From: Acridotheres tristis
Lineage: Eukaryota; Chordata; Aves; Passeriformes; Sturnidae
DNA: 64,000 nt
Assembly (NCBI GenBank): GCA_037013685.1
Contig: CM072897.1
Coordinates: forward strand, 16,910,643-16,974,642
Direction of reading: 5' to 3'
Each line of letters begins with the position of its first letter. Within the stretch, counting starts at the first letter, position 1. Shown here piece after piece: positions 14,601-24,121 of the stretch. The translations under genes and the position numbers were made by a program. Below the pieces are notes generated by a model, which saw nothing but the letters and a program-made list of their open reading frames with translations, ran no database searches and was not told where the DNA came from.

Positions 14601-15106
14601 ACAGCTATCATAATACTGAGTAGCAGCCCTACCAAAAAACTCCTGGGGATTACATTAGTTACTATATCAAATTTGAGCAAACAGTGATTTATCACACTTT
14701 ATGACACATCAGTGCATAACTATTCTTTATTTTGCATAAACATTAACATTGGGCAGCCTGAAACCGATGTGTTGTTCCAAAATGCAATAGTGTGATCAGT
14801 ATTTTATTATGTCTTGAGATCTGGATTGTTATGTAAATGTTTATTTTTTTACCAAGTGATTAACAAAGTCTGAATAACTTTGAGGAGCTCAAGTTGCATC
14901 AATTCTCTGCTCTGATTATTTATTGCCTTGCAAGCAGAGGAGGTGGGGAGGGAGACCAGGAAAGCTGGAGATACTATTTCTGCATTTATGATGTTGCCAC
15001 TCTTCTCTTTCAGAATGACAACAGTTCATCGGGGGCAGGTGGGCCAGTCAAAATAACAGAAAGTCGATCTAAGAAGAGCAGCTTCTTTCGATGCACGCTA
15101 CTTTGA
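8563..15106 (+). CDS. RAB8B: RAB8B, Rab-family small GTPase (exons 2-8, 5' end outside window)
   Basis: Seven coding exons (8563-8623, 9635-9695, 11031-11108, 11515-11604, 12394-12459, 14507-14557, 15014-15106) join in frame. They give residues 43-207 of a 207-residue Rab8, the family's normal length. Visible motifs are switch II WDTAGQE (62-68), guanine-specificity NKCD (121-124), ETSAK (149-153) and a C-terminal CTLL prenylation box. The hypervariable tail ([10 protein letters not shown] then [11 protein letters not shown]) matches RAB8B rather than RAB8A. By family knowledge, RAB8B is a prenylated GTPase acting in trans-Golgi to plasma-membrane, junctional and ciliary traffic with Rabin8-type exchange factors. 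All six introns inside the window are GT-AG. The start codon, P-loop and switch I are in exon 1, outside the window. CA12 lies downstream in convergent orientation. Confidence 0.97.
9635..9695 (+). CDS. RAB8B: RAB8B exon 3 (switch II)
   Basis: A 61-bp exon that completes Trp62 and encodes [20 protein letters not shown], including the switch II DTAGQE with catalytic Gln67. The acceptor is TTTGTAG and the donor GTGAGT. It ends in phase 0. Confidence 0.98.
11031..11108 (+). CDS. RAB8B: RAB8B exon 4
   Basis: A 78-bp, phase 0-0 exon encoding residues 83-108 ([20 protein letters not shown] onward to IEE). The acceptor is CTTTATTTAG and the donor GTAAGT. Confidence 0.98.
11515..11604 (+). CDS. RAB8B: RAB8B exon 5 (NKCD motif)
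   Basis: A 90-bp, phase 0-0 exon encoding residues 109-138 with the guanine-binding NKCD. Relative to the human protein as I remember it, there are conservative changes only (D to E and R to K near [14 protein letters not shown]). Confidence 0.98.
12394..12459 (+). CDS. RAB8B: RAB8B exon 6 (ETSAK motif)
   Basis: A 66-bp, phase 0-0 exon encoding [20 protein letters not shown] plus EE (residues 139-160), with the G5 ETSAK box. The acceptor is CTCTTCCAG and the donor GTAAGAG. Confidence 0.98.
14507..14557 (+). CDS. RAB8B: RAB8B exon 7
   Basis: A 51-bp, phase 0-0 exon encoding [17 protein letters not shown] (161-177). The donor ATG|GTTTGT is weaker than the others in the gene. Confidence 0.96.
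15014..15106 (+). CDS. RAB8B: RAB8B exon 8 coding part (hypervariable tail, CaaX)
   Basis: Starts after CTCTTTCAG and encodes residues 178-207, ending in FFRCTLL and a TGA stop at 15104-15106. The terminal Cys is the expected geranylgeranylation site. The tail is the part that separates RAB8B from RAB8A. Confidence 0.98.
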   Translation, partial: NDNSSSGAGGPVKITESRSKKSSFFRCTLL

Positions 15107-15828
15107 TGAACTTCTAATGATAATGACTGCAGCACACTTAGAACCTTTTCTGCTTCTTTGAAAGCACAGGGACACAAAGCCTCAGAAATAATACCACTAA
15201 GCTGCTGCTGAGAGCTCCATTGAACGTAGACTGCGATACACAAATACCAAGTGGATTTTGCTCACTAAGCCTATTGACCTGCCAGGCTCTTCTTTCTCAG
15301 ATATGGAAGCTATGAAGTGGAGACACAAATGCAAGATTTAACTTGTTTTTCTTTTTTACTTTCTGTTTTATTGCCTGTTGCAAAAGCTGCTATGTTTCTT
15401 TTAACTTTGCACATCCATATTGGCCTCTCACTGCCTGTTACAGCACAATCTTACATTTGCATTTGCTCAGTTTGACTTGTAAGATTCTTAACAGATTTGT
15501 GCACACTTTTCTTTCTCTTTTTAAACAAATTTATTTTCAAGCAGAAGAGCCAGGGGAAAAATTCTCATTTCCATTATTTTCTATGCTGTATACTTGTGGC
15601 CATGCAGTATGGATGTTGTTGCTCTAGTGATGAGGACTACTGTAACAATTGGCATTTAACAATTTGTACATATTTTTGTCTCTTAGATGCACAAATCTGT
15701 TTATGCAGAAGCTGTGGCTTCTATTCTGAATGTAGTATGTTGCTTTTCTTTCTTTACCAGACTTAGCAAAGTTGTGTTCTGAATCTCCAGTCACTGTCTG
15801 ATTCACAGATGCACCTTTGAGTTATTTG

Positions 15829-15834
15829 AATAAA
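15829..15834 (+). terminator. RAB8B: Proximal RAB8B poly(A) signal
   Basis: An AATAAA about 720 nt after the stop codon, followed by a GT-rich stretch. It is a candidate for a short 3' UTR isoform. Confidence 0.55.
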
Positions 15835-18631
15835 CACAGTGTCTTTCCTCACTTAACTTCCTTTTGTTAGCTCAGAATGTCTGCTGCTTTTTTTGTTTCT
15901 GATGAGGAAGAACATTCTGGATTTGAAATCATCACCACACATTGGCCTTGTCACTATCACTTAAGTGGCTTGTGGAAGCTGAATGCATGAGTTTTGAGTA
16001 ACCTCTTTGTGGATTCACTTGTTCAGAAATGACTGCTTCTAAAGGTGACTTCCATTTCTACTCTTAATTCTAAGGATAGTTCGTTAAGCATTGGCACTAA
16101 GGAAGCCTCACATTAGGGCTATAATGTACTCCTAGTTATACAGTTAATGCTGAATGTGTGTCTTTAGTCTGCTCAAGCAGTTGTTTTTTCATCAAAAATT
16201 GGTACAGTGACCTAAACTGTTAGAAGCAGAGGTGAAACATAGTTGCCTTTTTTACTCAACTGAGCATTGTATAACCTAGTCTTTGTTCTACTACTTTTTT
16301 ATTGTCTTCTGAAAAATTTCTTCAATGAGCAATTAAAAACAGGTGCTTTAGTTCTGTTGGTGTGCCAAACATGGACCATTGTAAGCTTTAACTCCAAGTT
16401 CATGTCCAGCATGTTTGCTGTTAGGGGATGGGTTGTTCTGTCATTGTCAAAGAAAAGGTCTGATGTGCTTGCTTTTGCTTCACTTCGTTGTCTGGAGTTC
16501 TATACAGTGAGTTAGTTGTTACCACAGATAACCATTTTGTTGTGTTAGGTACTGAATTTGTCATCTCTGGGTCTGTTTGAAATAGTTTGAAAGCAAACAG
16601 GGCCAACTGTGTAGATGTAAAGCTGATGTAAAGATGATTTTAAAAGGTTTAACCTTAGTAGCTGGTTCCATAAAGTTTTAGGTGGTTTTCAGCCTGTTCC
16701 CATGTGTAGTTTAATAGAAGTAGTTCTTGTACTAGATGGTGGATCTCATAAACTGCTGTTGCTGCACTAGAACAGAGAAACGTTAATGGCAACAAGATTT
16801 AGTGGAAAAAAAAAAAGCAACCCTAACTGCTCTGTTTTCTACCCTTGATATTCTTCTTGGATAGGCTAAAGCAGTTACGTTTTCTGTATGGTTAAAAAAA
16901 AAGCTTCTATACAGAAAGTGTTGTGACGCCAATTATGAATGTTGTTTATTTTCAGTAATTTACCTCTGACTTACTTGGTGTCATAATACTTTGATTTTTA
17001 TCTCAGGGGTTGTCTGCAAACCAAAACTGACATGTTCTGTGTTTGGCACTGTTTACAAAATGCTTTGTATTGTTTTTCCTGTCTTCACTGTGTGGTTAAA
17101 TGTTCATTCAATATTAGTCTCCATGAACTTCCCTTTGAAAGAGCCTGTAAGTAGTAAGAGTCTATGAAGTGCTTCTTGAAGCAGCAGCGAATTGGGGTAT
17201 CTGCTCTGTATGGGGGAGGGTGGGAGGGAGAAAAGAACTTGCTATTTTCTTACATTTAGCTGTGCTAAACTGTACATAAATGTGAGGTAAGACCATAGGA
17301 AATTCACTTTATGCATGAGAAAGTACTGCAGTAAATATTTCACTTTGCTGATTATTCATGTACAGTTCATCTTTTTCTATTTGTAGAAGAATTTAATGCA
17401 ATTTTGTTGTCATCTGCTGAAACAGAAGAATTCTAATTTCATGTGATCTTATGAATAAGGTAAAATGCAGATTTCTTTCTTTGTCTTTGTCCCCACCCCA
17501 CTTCTCCAGCAGTATTAAATGGCTGAGTGGCTGCACTTTATCGGTGTGCTAACTTTTGGTCAGTAGAGACCTTTCTGTGTACGGTCTGCCCTGTCAGACG
17601 TGGAAAAATGTGCTGTATCTTAGCATGCAAATCAGCTCTGTGTTTTACTGGGATATTTTAGCTATGGTTTCCTCTAGACAAGTGGGTGATGATAATGGTA
17701 TGTTCTGCCTACACATCAGATGCTGGGTATTACAGACTTTTCTAATATCACTATGATTGTTTTATGCAGTCTCTGTTGTTACTTTGCTCAAGACTATATA
17801 ATCTTAATTTTGAAGGACTCTTAACTATACCTCAGTCGACTAGTTAGTACTCTAATGCCCATTAGAATTAAAGTCATATACTTATTATTGATTTAGCAGC
17901 AAATGTATTTCTGTTCTCTTCCAGAAATTGCCATTAACCTTTCAGGAAAGCAGACATTTTTGGTGGATTTCAATAAAACAAAAATGCTGCTTTTGCTTTG
18001 GAGTTTTAGAGCTTTCCCTCAGCCCCATGCCTGTGCACTCTGTCTTGACCAATATTTTTCTAAACTATTTTAAAAAAAGCCAAATGAAAAGCAAACTGTC
18101 TCAGTACTTTCAGTCTGTGCTCAGTAAAACATGCACAAGAACTTTTTGTTGAGTGTATAGAGAATATGCTATTGACTTATCTGGGAGTTGTGATATTGCT
18201 AAAGTTTAAACCACTCATGAAACCTAATGCAGCTCACTTTTCTCTTTGGGGGACATTCTCAAAAATGCTGATTGACTTTTCAGACCTGTAGTTATTTTTA
18301 CAGAAAATACTTCCCATTGTGACTTTCTCATAGTAGTGTGCTGAAGTTAAGTGAATTATGTGGATCATTTTCACAAGTGAATAAAGAAGTCTTGAATGTA
18401 CATATCACATTAAAATATTGTGAAAGCATAATGATTTGAAAGTCCATCAATAATATGTAAAATGCATAAATGTGTTATTTGTGAAAATGCATCTTGTTTG
18501 GTTACCTGTTAATGTAAAGAAATTTTTGCAATGTTAAAAACTTGCTAAGGATTGGTCTGTAGGTGAGATGTAGGTGTGGGTCTTTTTTCTTCTCTGTTCA
18601 TTGAACTACTTATACCATTTTCACTCTTATA

Positions 18632-18637
18632 AATAAA
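18632..18637 (+). terminator. RAB8B: Distal RAB8B poly(A) signal candidate
   Basis: An AATAAA followed by T-rich sequence. It belongs to a cluster with further signals at 18747 and 19070, any of which could end the long transcript. Confidence 0.5.
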
Positions 18638-19095
18638 ACTTGTATTTCTTTCTTCCAAAAAAAAGCAGAATTTACATTCATTTTTCTTGTTTCTGGTGAA
18701 TTTAACTATTTCAGTGCATTCCTATGGCCTTACGAACATTTTTGCAAATAAAACTTCAATTACCATTATTTTAATGCTATATAGCTACTAAATTCAGAAT
18801 AAAAAATATAGTCCTTGAGAAAATGCCTACTTTTGAAATAGAAGAGTTCTGCTGTGTGTGTTTAAGCACATTTTACCTCTGGTATAAAGGTGTAATGTGA
18901 AAAACTCCTGCAGATAAAAGTGAACTTGTCATGTGGTTAACTCGTAAACCTAATCATTAAGTGTGTATTGATGTATATAGACAAAAAACCAAACCCAGCT
19001 CCTAAGAAAACCTTCATAGTCCAATAGTTTTATTATTTCCTGTGAATTTTTTTTACAATGTGTGTCTCAAATAAAAGTTACGTAATGAAAAGCAG

Positions 19096-21156
19096 TTTGG
19101 AGTATTCTGTATGAAATATTCCACATAGTTTTTATACAGTTGGCATTTCCACTCTACTTTGGATATGTTTGTTGTGGAAAGGTGTCCAGCTGAGTTGTAT
19201 CTGTAAAGCTTAGTTTAACTAGTGATAAACCACAAGGGTTTTTCTCTGTCTTTGCTTGTTCCTAAACTTCACTGCTCCTTAGAGTTGTCCAGAAAAATCC
19301 TTTATTTATGTAGTGATTGCTTAAATCTAAGTATATTATTTTGATGACCTTTTGTTTCCTAAGAAACCATTTTTCCAGACATTTAGTGTCATGAAATGCC
19401 CTATTAAAGTAACTTCTAAGCAATGCCTGTAAAGGTAACATGAGACACTATTTCCATTTTCATTAAGAATCTTCTACTGACTTAAGCATGTTAATATTCT
19501 CTTTTTTGTTGTTGCTTTAAATCAGAATTATATGAAAGGTATGACTCTGAAATAGCCTGGAGCACAAATATCATTGCATCAATATAGCAAATATTGTTTA
19601 TCTAGCGTCCTTCAGCACTGAGGAACAAATCCCAAATTGAGGGATTTGGCAAATACTTGTTACCTGTTCTGTTAGCAATGGTTTCTGCCTTCCAAATTAT
19701 TGTGATTTGGCAGTAGCTCACAACTGGTACAAAAATTAGCACACCTAAGGAAAGAAGGGTTCTATCTACCAAAGGCAAAAGCAAGTTAATAGTTGAGACA
19801 TCCTAAGAAATAAATGGCAGACTCAAGGATGAGAGATAGAAAGTACACTCTAGAAGTGATGTGTTCCCCTCATCAGCTGTATTTAGCTGAAAGGATATAT
19901 TGTCTGATATATTGTCTGATATATTGTCTCTACCCTTAGCAGCACAAAGCTGGAGTTCCATCCTTGTTATGCTGTACTATTTCTTGATTCTGGCTTGCTT
20001 GTTTAGGAGCAATGGTTGAAGCATTATCTTACACATCCCCTAGATCTGAACTGGGTTTAGATGCTCAGCAGTCCTTAAGTCCTCACAGTAGGTAGTGACG
20101 TTTTAAGTACATTTGCACTCTGCATTTGTTAAAAGGAAATAGCAGGCATCTACACTACAAAAAAAAAGGTGATTTTTTATGCCTTCTGTCTGGATCTATT
20201 TTTGGTTGCAGACTAGCAGTTATGGTACAAATACTGCTCACTTGCACATCAGAGGGAAGTTCTTTGTACGTATGTAGAATGTATCCAGTTTTTATAATCT
20301 GGTAAATTGCATTTTTCATAAATTATTCTTTTTCCAACTTGGTTGACCAGTGGCTCTTAAGAATTCTTGAACTATACCAAAGTCATCAATATAATAAGAT
20401 TTCCCAATAATTTTTCTTAAAAAAGATTCTAATCTTCAAGAGATGAGATACATAAATGAAGCTTTTATGCTGCATAATGTTCTCACCATCTGGAGGTTTA
20501 AAGAAAGGGTATGGCATGGAATGCAAAACATACTGAAAAGTTGTGCTCTTCTATGTGTTCTAGTTGCTTCAAAAATTTTTTAGTATCTTCAGCAGAGTAC
20601 ATTGGTAAGAAGCTTCTGCTGTGAACAAATGCTGCACGAGTTCTGAGCACATAGTTGGTACTTACTGTTAGTTCAATTTGTGAAATAAAGTTGTGAGTTA
20701 TTAGCAGGATATGAGCATTTTCCCCATCTAAGGAATTAAGAGGTTTAATGAATTGTAGAAAGTGTGTGTAACTTAAACTGTGCTATTGAATACACTGTAC
20801 TGCCTCCAGAGTGACCAAGAACTCTGGGAACATCCATTAAGTCTTGAGAATTTCACCTTAGTTAATCTTGAATAGCTTCCTTGAGTAGGTGGCTGAGATG
20901 CTTTACTGCGGTTGTGACCTTTTCTGCCTATGCCACCCCTCCGGAGGCGTGTCCATGACACACAGCTCTGACTGGTGTCCCAAGGCCTTGTGTTGGTACC
21001 GGGCTCTCAGGTCCCTGTACTTGCTTCAAAACAGGTTTGATTTCTCAGGGGAATGCTACTATTGTGCTCACTGGCCTTTCTGAATTTGTTTAACATCTTT
21101 GTAGAACAGCATAAAGGGGTGATGCTCTTGTGACACTTCTTTTGGGACAGGAGCTG
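19096..21156. other. Intergenic, no gene seen
   Basis: AT-rich DNA between the probable RAB8B 3' end and the solo LTR. It contains a 12-bp tandem repeat at 19894-19929 and an isolated AATAAA at 20684. No splice-bounded coding exon was recognised on either strand. Confidence 0.6.
19894..19929. repeat. 12-bp tandem repeat, 3 copies
   Basis: Three perfect copies of the unit GATATATTGTCT in tandem. Confidence 0.9.
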
Positions 21157-21720
21157 GCAGGGTGTGGAGGCCCAAGGGCCAATGACTGAAGTCATCCCTC
21201 GACCTTGGAAAGATTCATAAGTAGCGTACCCCGAGGCTGTGGAGAGAAAAGCCTCTTTCCCACAAACCTTTGTCCCCCTCAGTTTTGTTGTCCCATTGGC
21301 CTGTTGACCCTGACCACCCTGGTCCAGCCCCCATCTCCCATTTATGTACATCCCCTAGAACGTTCTCCCTTCACCGGACCTCTATTGCTCCTGTTCTGTC
21401 ACATTGCTCTGCCCTGGGGCAATCCCCGTTGGCTTTCTCTATCCCTAACCCCTCCTATGCAGTGCCTTGCCCTGTCCCCTGCCCCATTGGACCCTAACCC
21501 CTGAACCGCCCCCTTTTGCACCGTATATAATCCTGTGCCCTCAGCCCATCCCTCTTCTTGTCCCTGGATCTAGATTTGGTTCAATAAACCAGCCTTCAGA
21601 TTTCCAAACAAGAACCCTTCACCACTCGTCAGCCTCCCAGTATGTGTGTCCCTCCCAGTATCCCAGACCCCATCACGGGCTGCTTCCAGGACCTGGTTGT
21701 AGCACATGGCTACAGCAGGG
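21157..21720 (+). mobile_element. Solo LTR of an endogenous retrovirus with 6-bp target-site duplications
   Basis: A 552-bp element (21163-21714) begins TGTGGAGG and ends GGCTACA, so it has the TG...CA ends of an LTR. It is flanked on both sides by the identical hexamer GCAGGG (21157-21162 and 21715-21720). Inside, in plus-strand order, are an inverted CCAAT-type box near 21290, a TATATAA at 21524-21530 and an AATAAA at 21583-21588, which fits U3-R-U5 architecture. No primer-binding site, polypurine tract or coding region is attached, so it is a solo LTR left by LTR-LTR recombination. A 6-bp duplication is typical of alpha/betaretrovirus-like (ERVK-type) elements. Base composition (C-rich, retained CpGs) differs from the AT-rich flanks, suggesting fairly recent insertion. 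It has no coding capacity. Confidence 0.88.
21524..21530 (+). promoter_or_regulatory. LTR TATA box
   Basis: A TATATAA about 55 bp before the LTR AATAAA, in the expected position for the LTR promoter at the U3/R boundary. Confidence 0.6.
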
Positions 21721-21972
21721 CTCAGGGCTGAGGCTCTTCTCTGCTGCATCCTCTCTTTCAGTGCTGCCTTACCCATAGCCGTATTTTTGTATGCAGTGGA
21801 AAAGTGCAGAATTCACTTACCTAATTAACTACAAGTGAAGTGCAAATTGTATAAATTTTATTCAGAAAAGGTAAATGTTTAATTAATTTTCATGCTGTTT
21901 GCAAATCTGTACTGCTACTTTTACTTACCTTTTTTTTTCCTTTTTTTTTTTTTTTTCTTTTTCCCCCTCCAG

Positions 21973-22165
21973 GCAACATAGGAACTAACTAGCTGTGGTC
22001 TCTATTCTAGATGAAGGACAGAATTTCTTCAACAAGGCTGAACAACTTCCATCCCTGTCATAATGGTGCCAAATGCTTCTTCTGAGCTTCCTCACTCAAA
22101 CTGCAATGACTTTGTAACTCTCACACGTGTGCTTTGAACCAATAAAACACAGGCAAAAGGCAATC
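21973..22165 (+). other. Possible polyadenylated terminal exon
   Basis: A pyrimidine tract of about 40 nt (21929-21970) ends in CCCCCTCCAG, a near-ideal 3' splice site. About 170 nt later comes AATAAA at 22141-22146. The intervening sequence has no long ORF. This is the layout of a non-coding or 3'-UTR terminal exon, for example an alternative RAB8B end, an LTR-driven transcript or a lncRNA. It could equally be a chance pyrimidine-rich repeat. Without transcript data it is only a candidate. Confidence 0.3.
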
Positions 22166-22476
22166 ACATGTGTCGTACATACTGTTTATATGTGATTTTC
22201 CTGAATAGCACTGGTAGACGTACATAAAATTAGGAAATGGTTGAGCAGCTCCTTATGCCAAGTGTGGGGATGGAGCAGCCTTTAAAACCAGGTCTTGATT
22301 AATTAATCGAGTTCCACGTGCTGTTTAGGCAGACAGAGCTGCGTCACTCTGCGACTGCTTCGGCTGCTTGAAGGGAGGGCAGGGACAAACTCAGCGCTGC
22401 ACGAGGTAGGGCGGGAGCCTTTCCCTCCTTTACCTCCCGCGTCCGAGCGACGAGGCCCCGCTGCCCGCCTGGCTGA

Positions 22477-22630
22477 GGGGATGGGCGGCGAGACCCCCCT
22501 GTCCATCCATGTAAGGGGATGGCGGTGACGCCTCCCTGTCTATCCCGGTGAGGGGATGGCGGTGACGCCTCCCTGTCTATCCCGGTGAGGGGATGGCGGT
22601 GACGCCCCCCTGCCCGCGTCGCTGAGGGGA
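22477..22630. repeat. 37-bp GC-rich minisatellite, about 4 copies
   Basis: Unit starts (GGGGATGGCGGTGACGCC-type) occur at 22477, 22515, 22552, 22589 and 22626, with spacing 38, 37, 37 and 37. The middle copies are nearly identical and the outer ones have diverged. Confidence 0.9.
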
Positions 22631-23083
22631 CAGGCGCCAGCTCGCGGGGCCTGGGGCCGCCCTCGCCCTCCTCGCAGCGCTGGGGCGGCCGCGGCTGCGG
22701 CGGTGCCGGCGGGAGCCGCACACCCAGGGGAGGCGCTGAGGGAGGGCGGCGGCCCCGCGTTTGTGGGCAGAGGGCGCGGGGGCTGCAGCGACTCGGAGCT
22801 TTCCGCGCACGGACGCCGAGGGGAGGCCGCGGATATGGACGGCTCTGAGATGCGCTTTTCTGAAATGTCGCACGCAGCTCCCGCCCGCCCCGGCCTCTCC
22901 TCAGACATTTCCCTGGGTACCCACACCCCCGGAGTGCCGGCGGGCAGTGCGGGCACGGCCCCCCGGGAAACCAGCGTGGTCCGGGAGCGCGGCCTCGCGG
23001 GCCACAGCGGTCACCCGTGGCCATAAATGTCCCCAGTGCCGTGTCCCACGGTCACCTCTGGGCGGTGACCCCGCCGTGCGGGT

Positions 23084-24121
23084 ATGCCAGGCGCGGGCTG
23101 TGTCTGTGTGCACCTCGCAGCCGCGCCGTGCGCCTGGGGATACAAAACCCAGGGATCTTCACGCAATGGTGGCTGCGGTTTGGTTACCCCCGGGGCGTTC
23201 CTGAGGAAGCTGCCGGTGCTGGGTTACGGTGAGCGGCACGGCCGGGAGAGCGCCCTGGGCGCGGGGGTGGGCGGGCGGCGTCTGCCCTGCGCAGGTGACC
23301 GGGGCGTCCCGGGCTGAGTGTCCCGGGCTGTGTGCCCCGGGCTGGGCGTCCCGGGCTGAGTGTCCCGGGCTGGGTATCCCGGGCTGGATGTCCCGGGCTG
23401 GATGTCCCGGGCTGGGCATCCCGGGCTGGGCAGTCCCGGCCCCGAGCCCCGAGTCCCGGCTCGCCAAGCGGGACCCATTCCGGCTGTGATGTCTGGGCAG
23501 GCTCATCATACATACTATTTCATGTGCACTTTGGTGCATACTGTTATATACATATTATATTATTGGCTTTTCGCAAATATTAAAATGAATGCCATGTGTA
23601 TAATGTTGGAAAACTTTGCTGTATGAATGTAGTTTCTTTTAGTTCTGCTATTAACAAAATTTAGAAATAGTAATATGATAAATATCTTTTTCTTGGACTA
23701 TAACATGGTGATGTAAAAAGCTTTTGTTCATGTAACTAACTCAGAGAATGGTAAAAAAAAGATAATCCAGGAGATTCTTCATGTTCTTGGATTATCGGTG
23801 ACAGACACCTGAACCCCAGGAAAGGAAGTTTATATTCTATTTATCTCTGATGCTATAATTTCAATGCACCCCACTTCTTAGGGTGAGACACCCTAAGAAT
23901 TTAGAGTGGTGGGGTTTGCTTGAGACCTAACTTTTCCTAGCAAAGCAAGAAACTCTTCTTTATATTTATTAAATACACGTGAAAAGCAAAGAACAAAAGA
24001 GGAAAGTGGTGAAAATTGTCTGTGTCACCTCTTTTGCTCTTTCTCTTTTTGTGCAGCAATTCCAAAAGGAAAAGCGCTCCTGGATCGTCCCCCAGACGTC
24101 ACGTTACCCCGGGTTGAGTAA
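23084..24121 (+). CDS. Candidate two-exon small ORF from the CpG island (69 residues)
   Basis: Exon A, 23084-23228, has an ATG in the CpG island and ends at TTACG|GTGAGC. Exon B, 24057-24121, follows a strong pyrimidine tract and GTGCAG, and ends in TAA at 24119-24121. The phases match: one base from A plus two from B make an Ala codon. The join gives 69 residues ending ...FLRKLPVLGY + AIPKGKALL... + PPDVTLPRVE. Exon B carries five CpGs in about 50 bp inside AT-rich DNA, unusual for non-coding sequence here. I do not recognise the protein, and the upstream part of exon A has no family features. Other frames of exon B are also open for short distances. It could be a microprotein gene, a non-coding RNA or chance. 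Confidence 0.25.
23306..23431. repeat. 14-bp minisatellite, 9 copies, CCCGGG core
   Basis: Nine tandem 14-bp units of the form GTCCCGGGCTGRGT, each with an invariant CCCGGGCTG core. Each unit carries a CpG. Confidence 0.92.

Larger units (their letters stand above)
15107..19095 (+). other. RAB8B: RAB8B 3' UTR (end approximate)
   Basis: No further coding exon follows the stop. Several AATAAA signals occur in order at 15829-15834, 18380-18385, 18632-18637, 18747-18752 and 19070-19075. The 15829 signal would give a short UTR of about 750 nt. The 18632-19075 cluster would give a long UTR of 3.5-4 kb; a long UTR is expected for this gene from general knowledge. The region is AT-rich with T-rich tracts. 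The true end cannot be fixed from sequence alone, and another AATAAA lies at 20684-20689. Confidence 0.6.
22330..23480. promoter_or_regulatory. CpG island
   Basis: About 1.15 kb of very GC-rich, CpG-dense sequence stands out sharply from AT-rich flanks. It contains two minisatellites (22477-22630 and 23306-23431) and long overlapping ORFs on both strands, which are expected by chance at this composition. In vertebrates such islands usually mark promoters. The nearest certain genes, RAB8B and CA12, both point toward it with their 3' ends, so it is not their promoter. It may drive the candidate small gene described at 23084-24121, a lncRNA, or be what remains of an APH1B-type promoter. Confidence 0.75.

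Noticed and set aside
21205..21778. Proline-rich ORFs of about 100 codons across the LTR
   Set aside because: They lie over the non-coding LTR and read through its TATA and poly(A) signals. They reflect base composition only.
22344..23024. 226-codon minus-strand ORF in the CpG island
   Set aside because: The sequence is GC-rich and short of stop codons in all frames. The translation is Pro/Arg/Ala-rich, partly made of the 37-bp repeat, and has no domain.
23159..23539. Repetitive ORFs over the 14-bp minisatellite
   Set aside because: They are translations of a tandem repeat in several frames on both strands, not genes.
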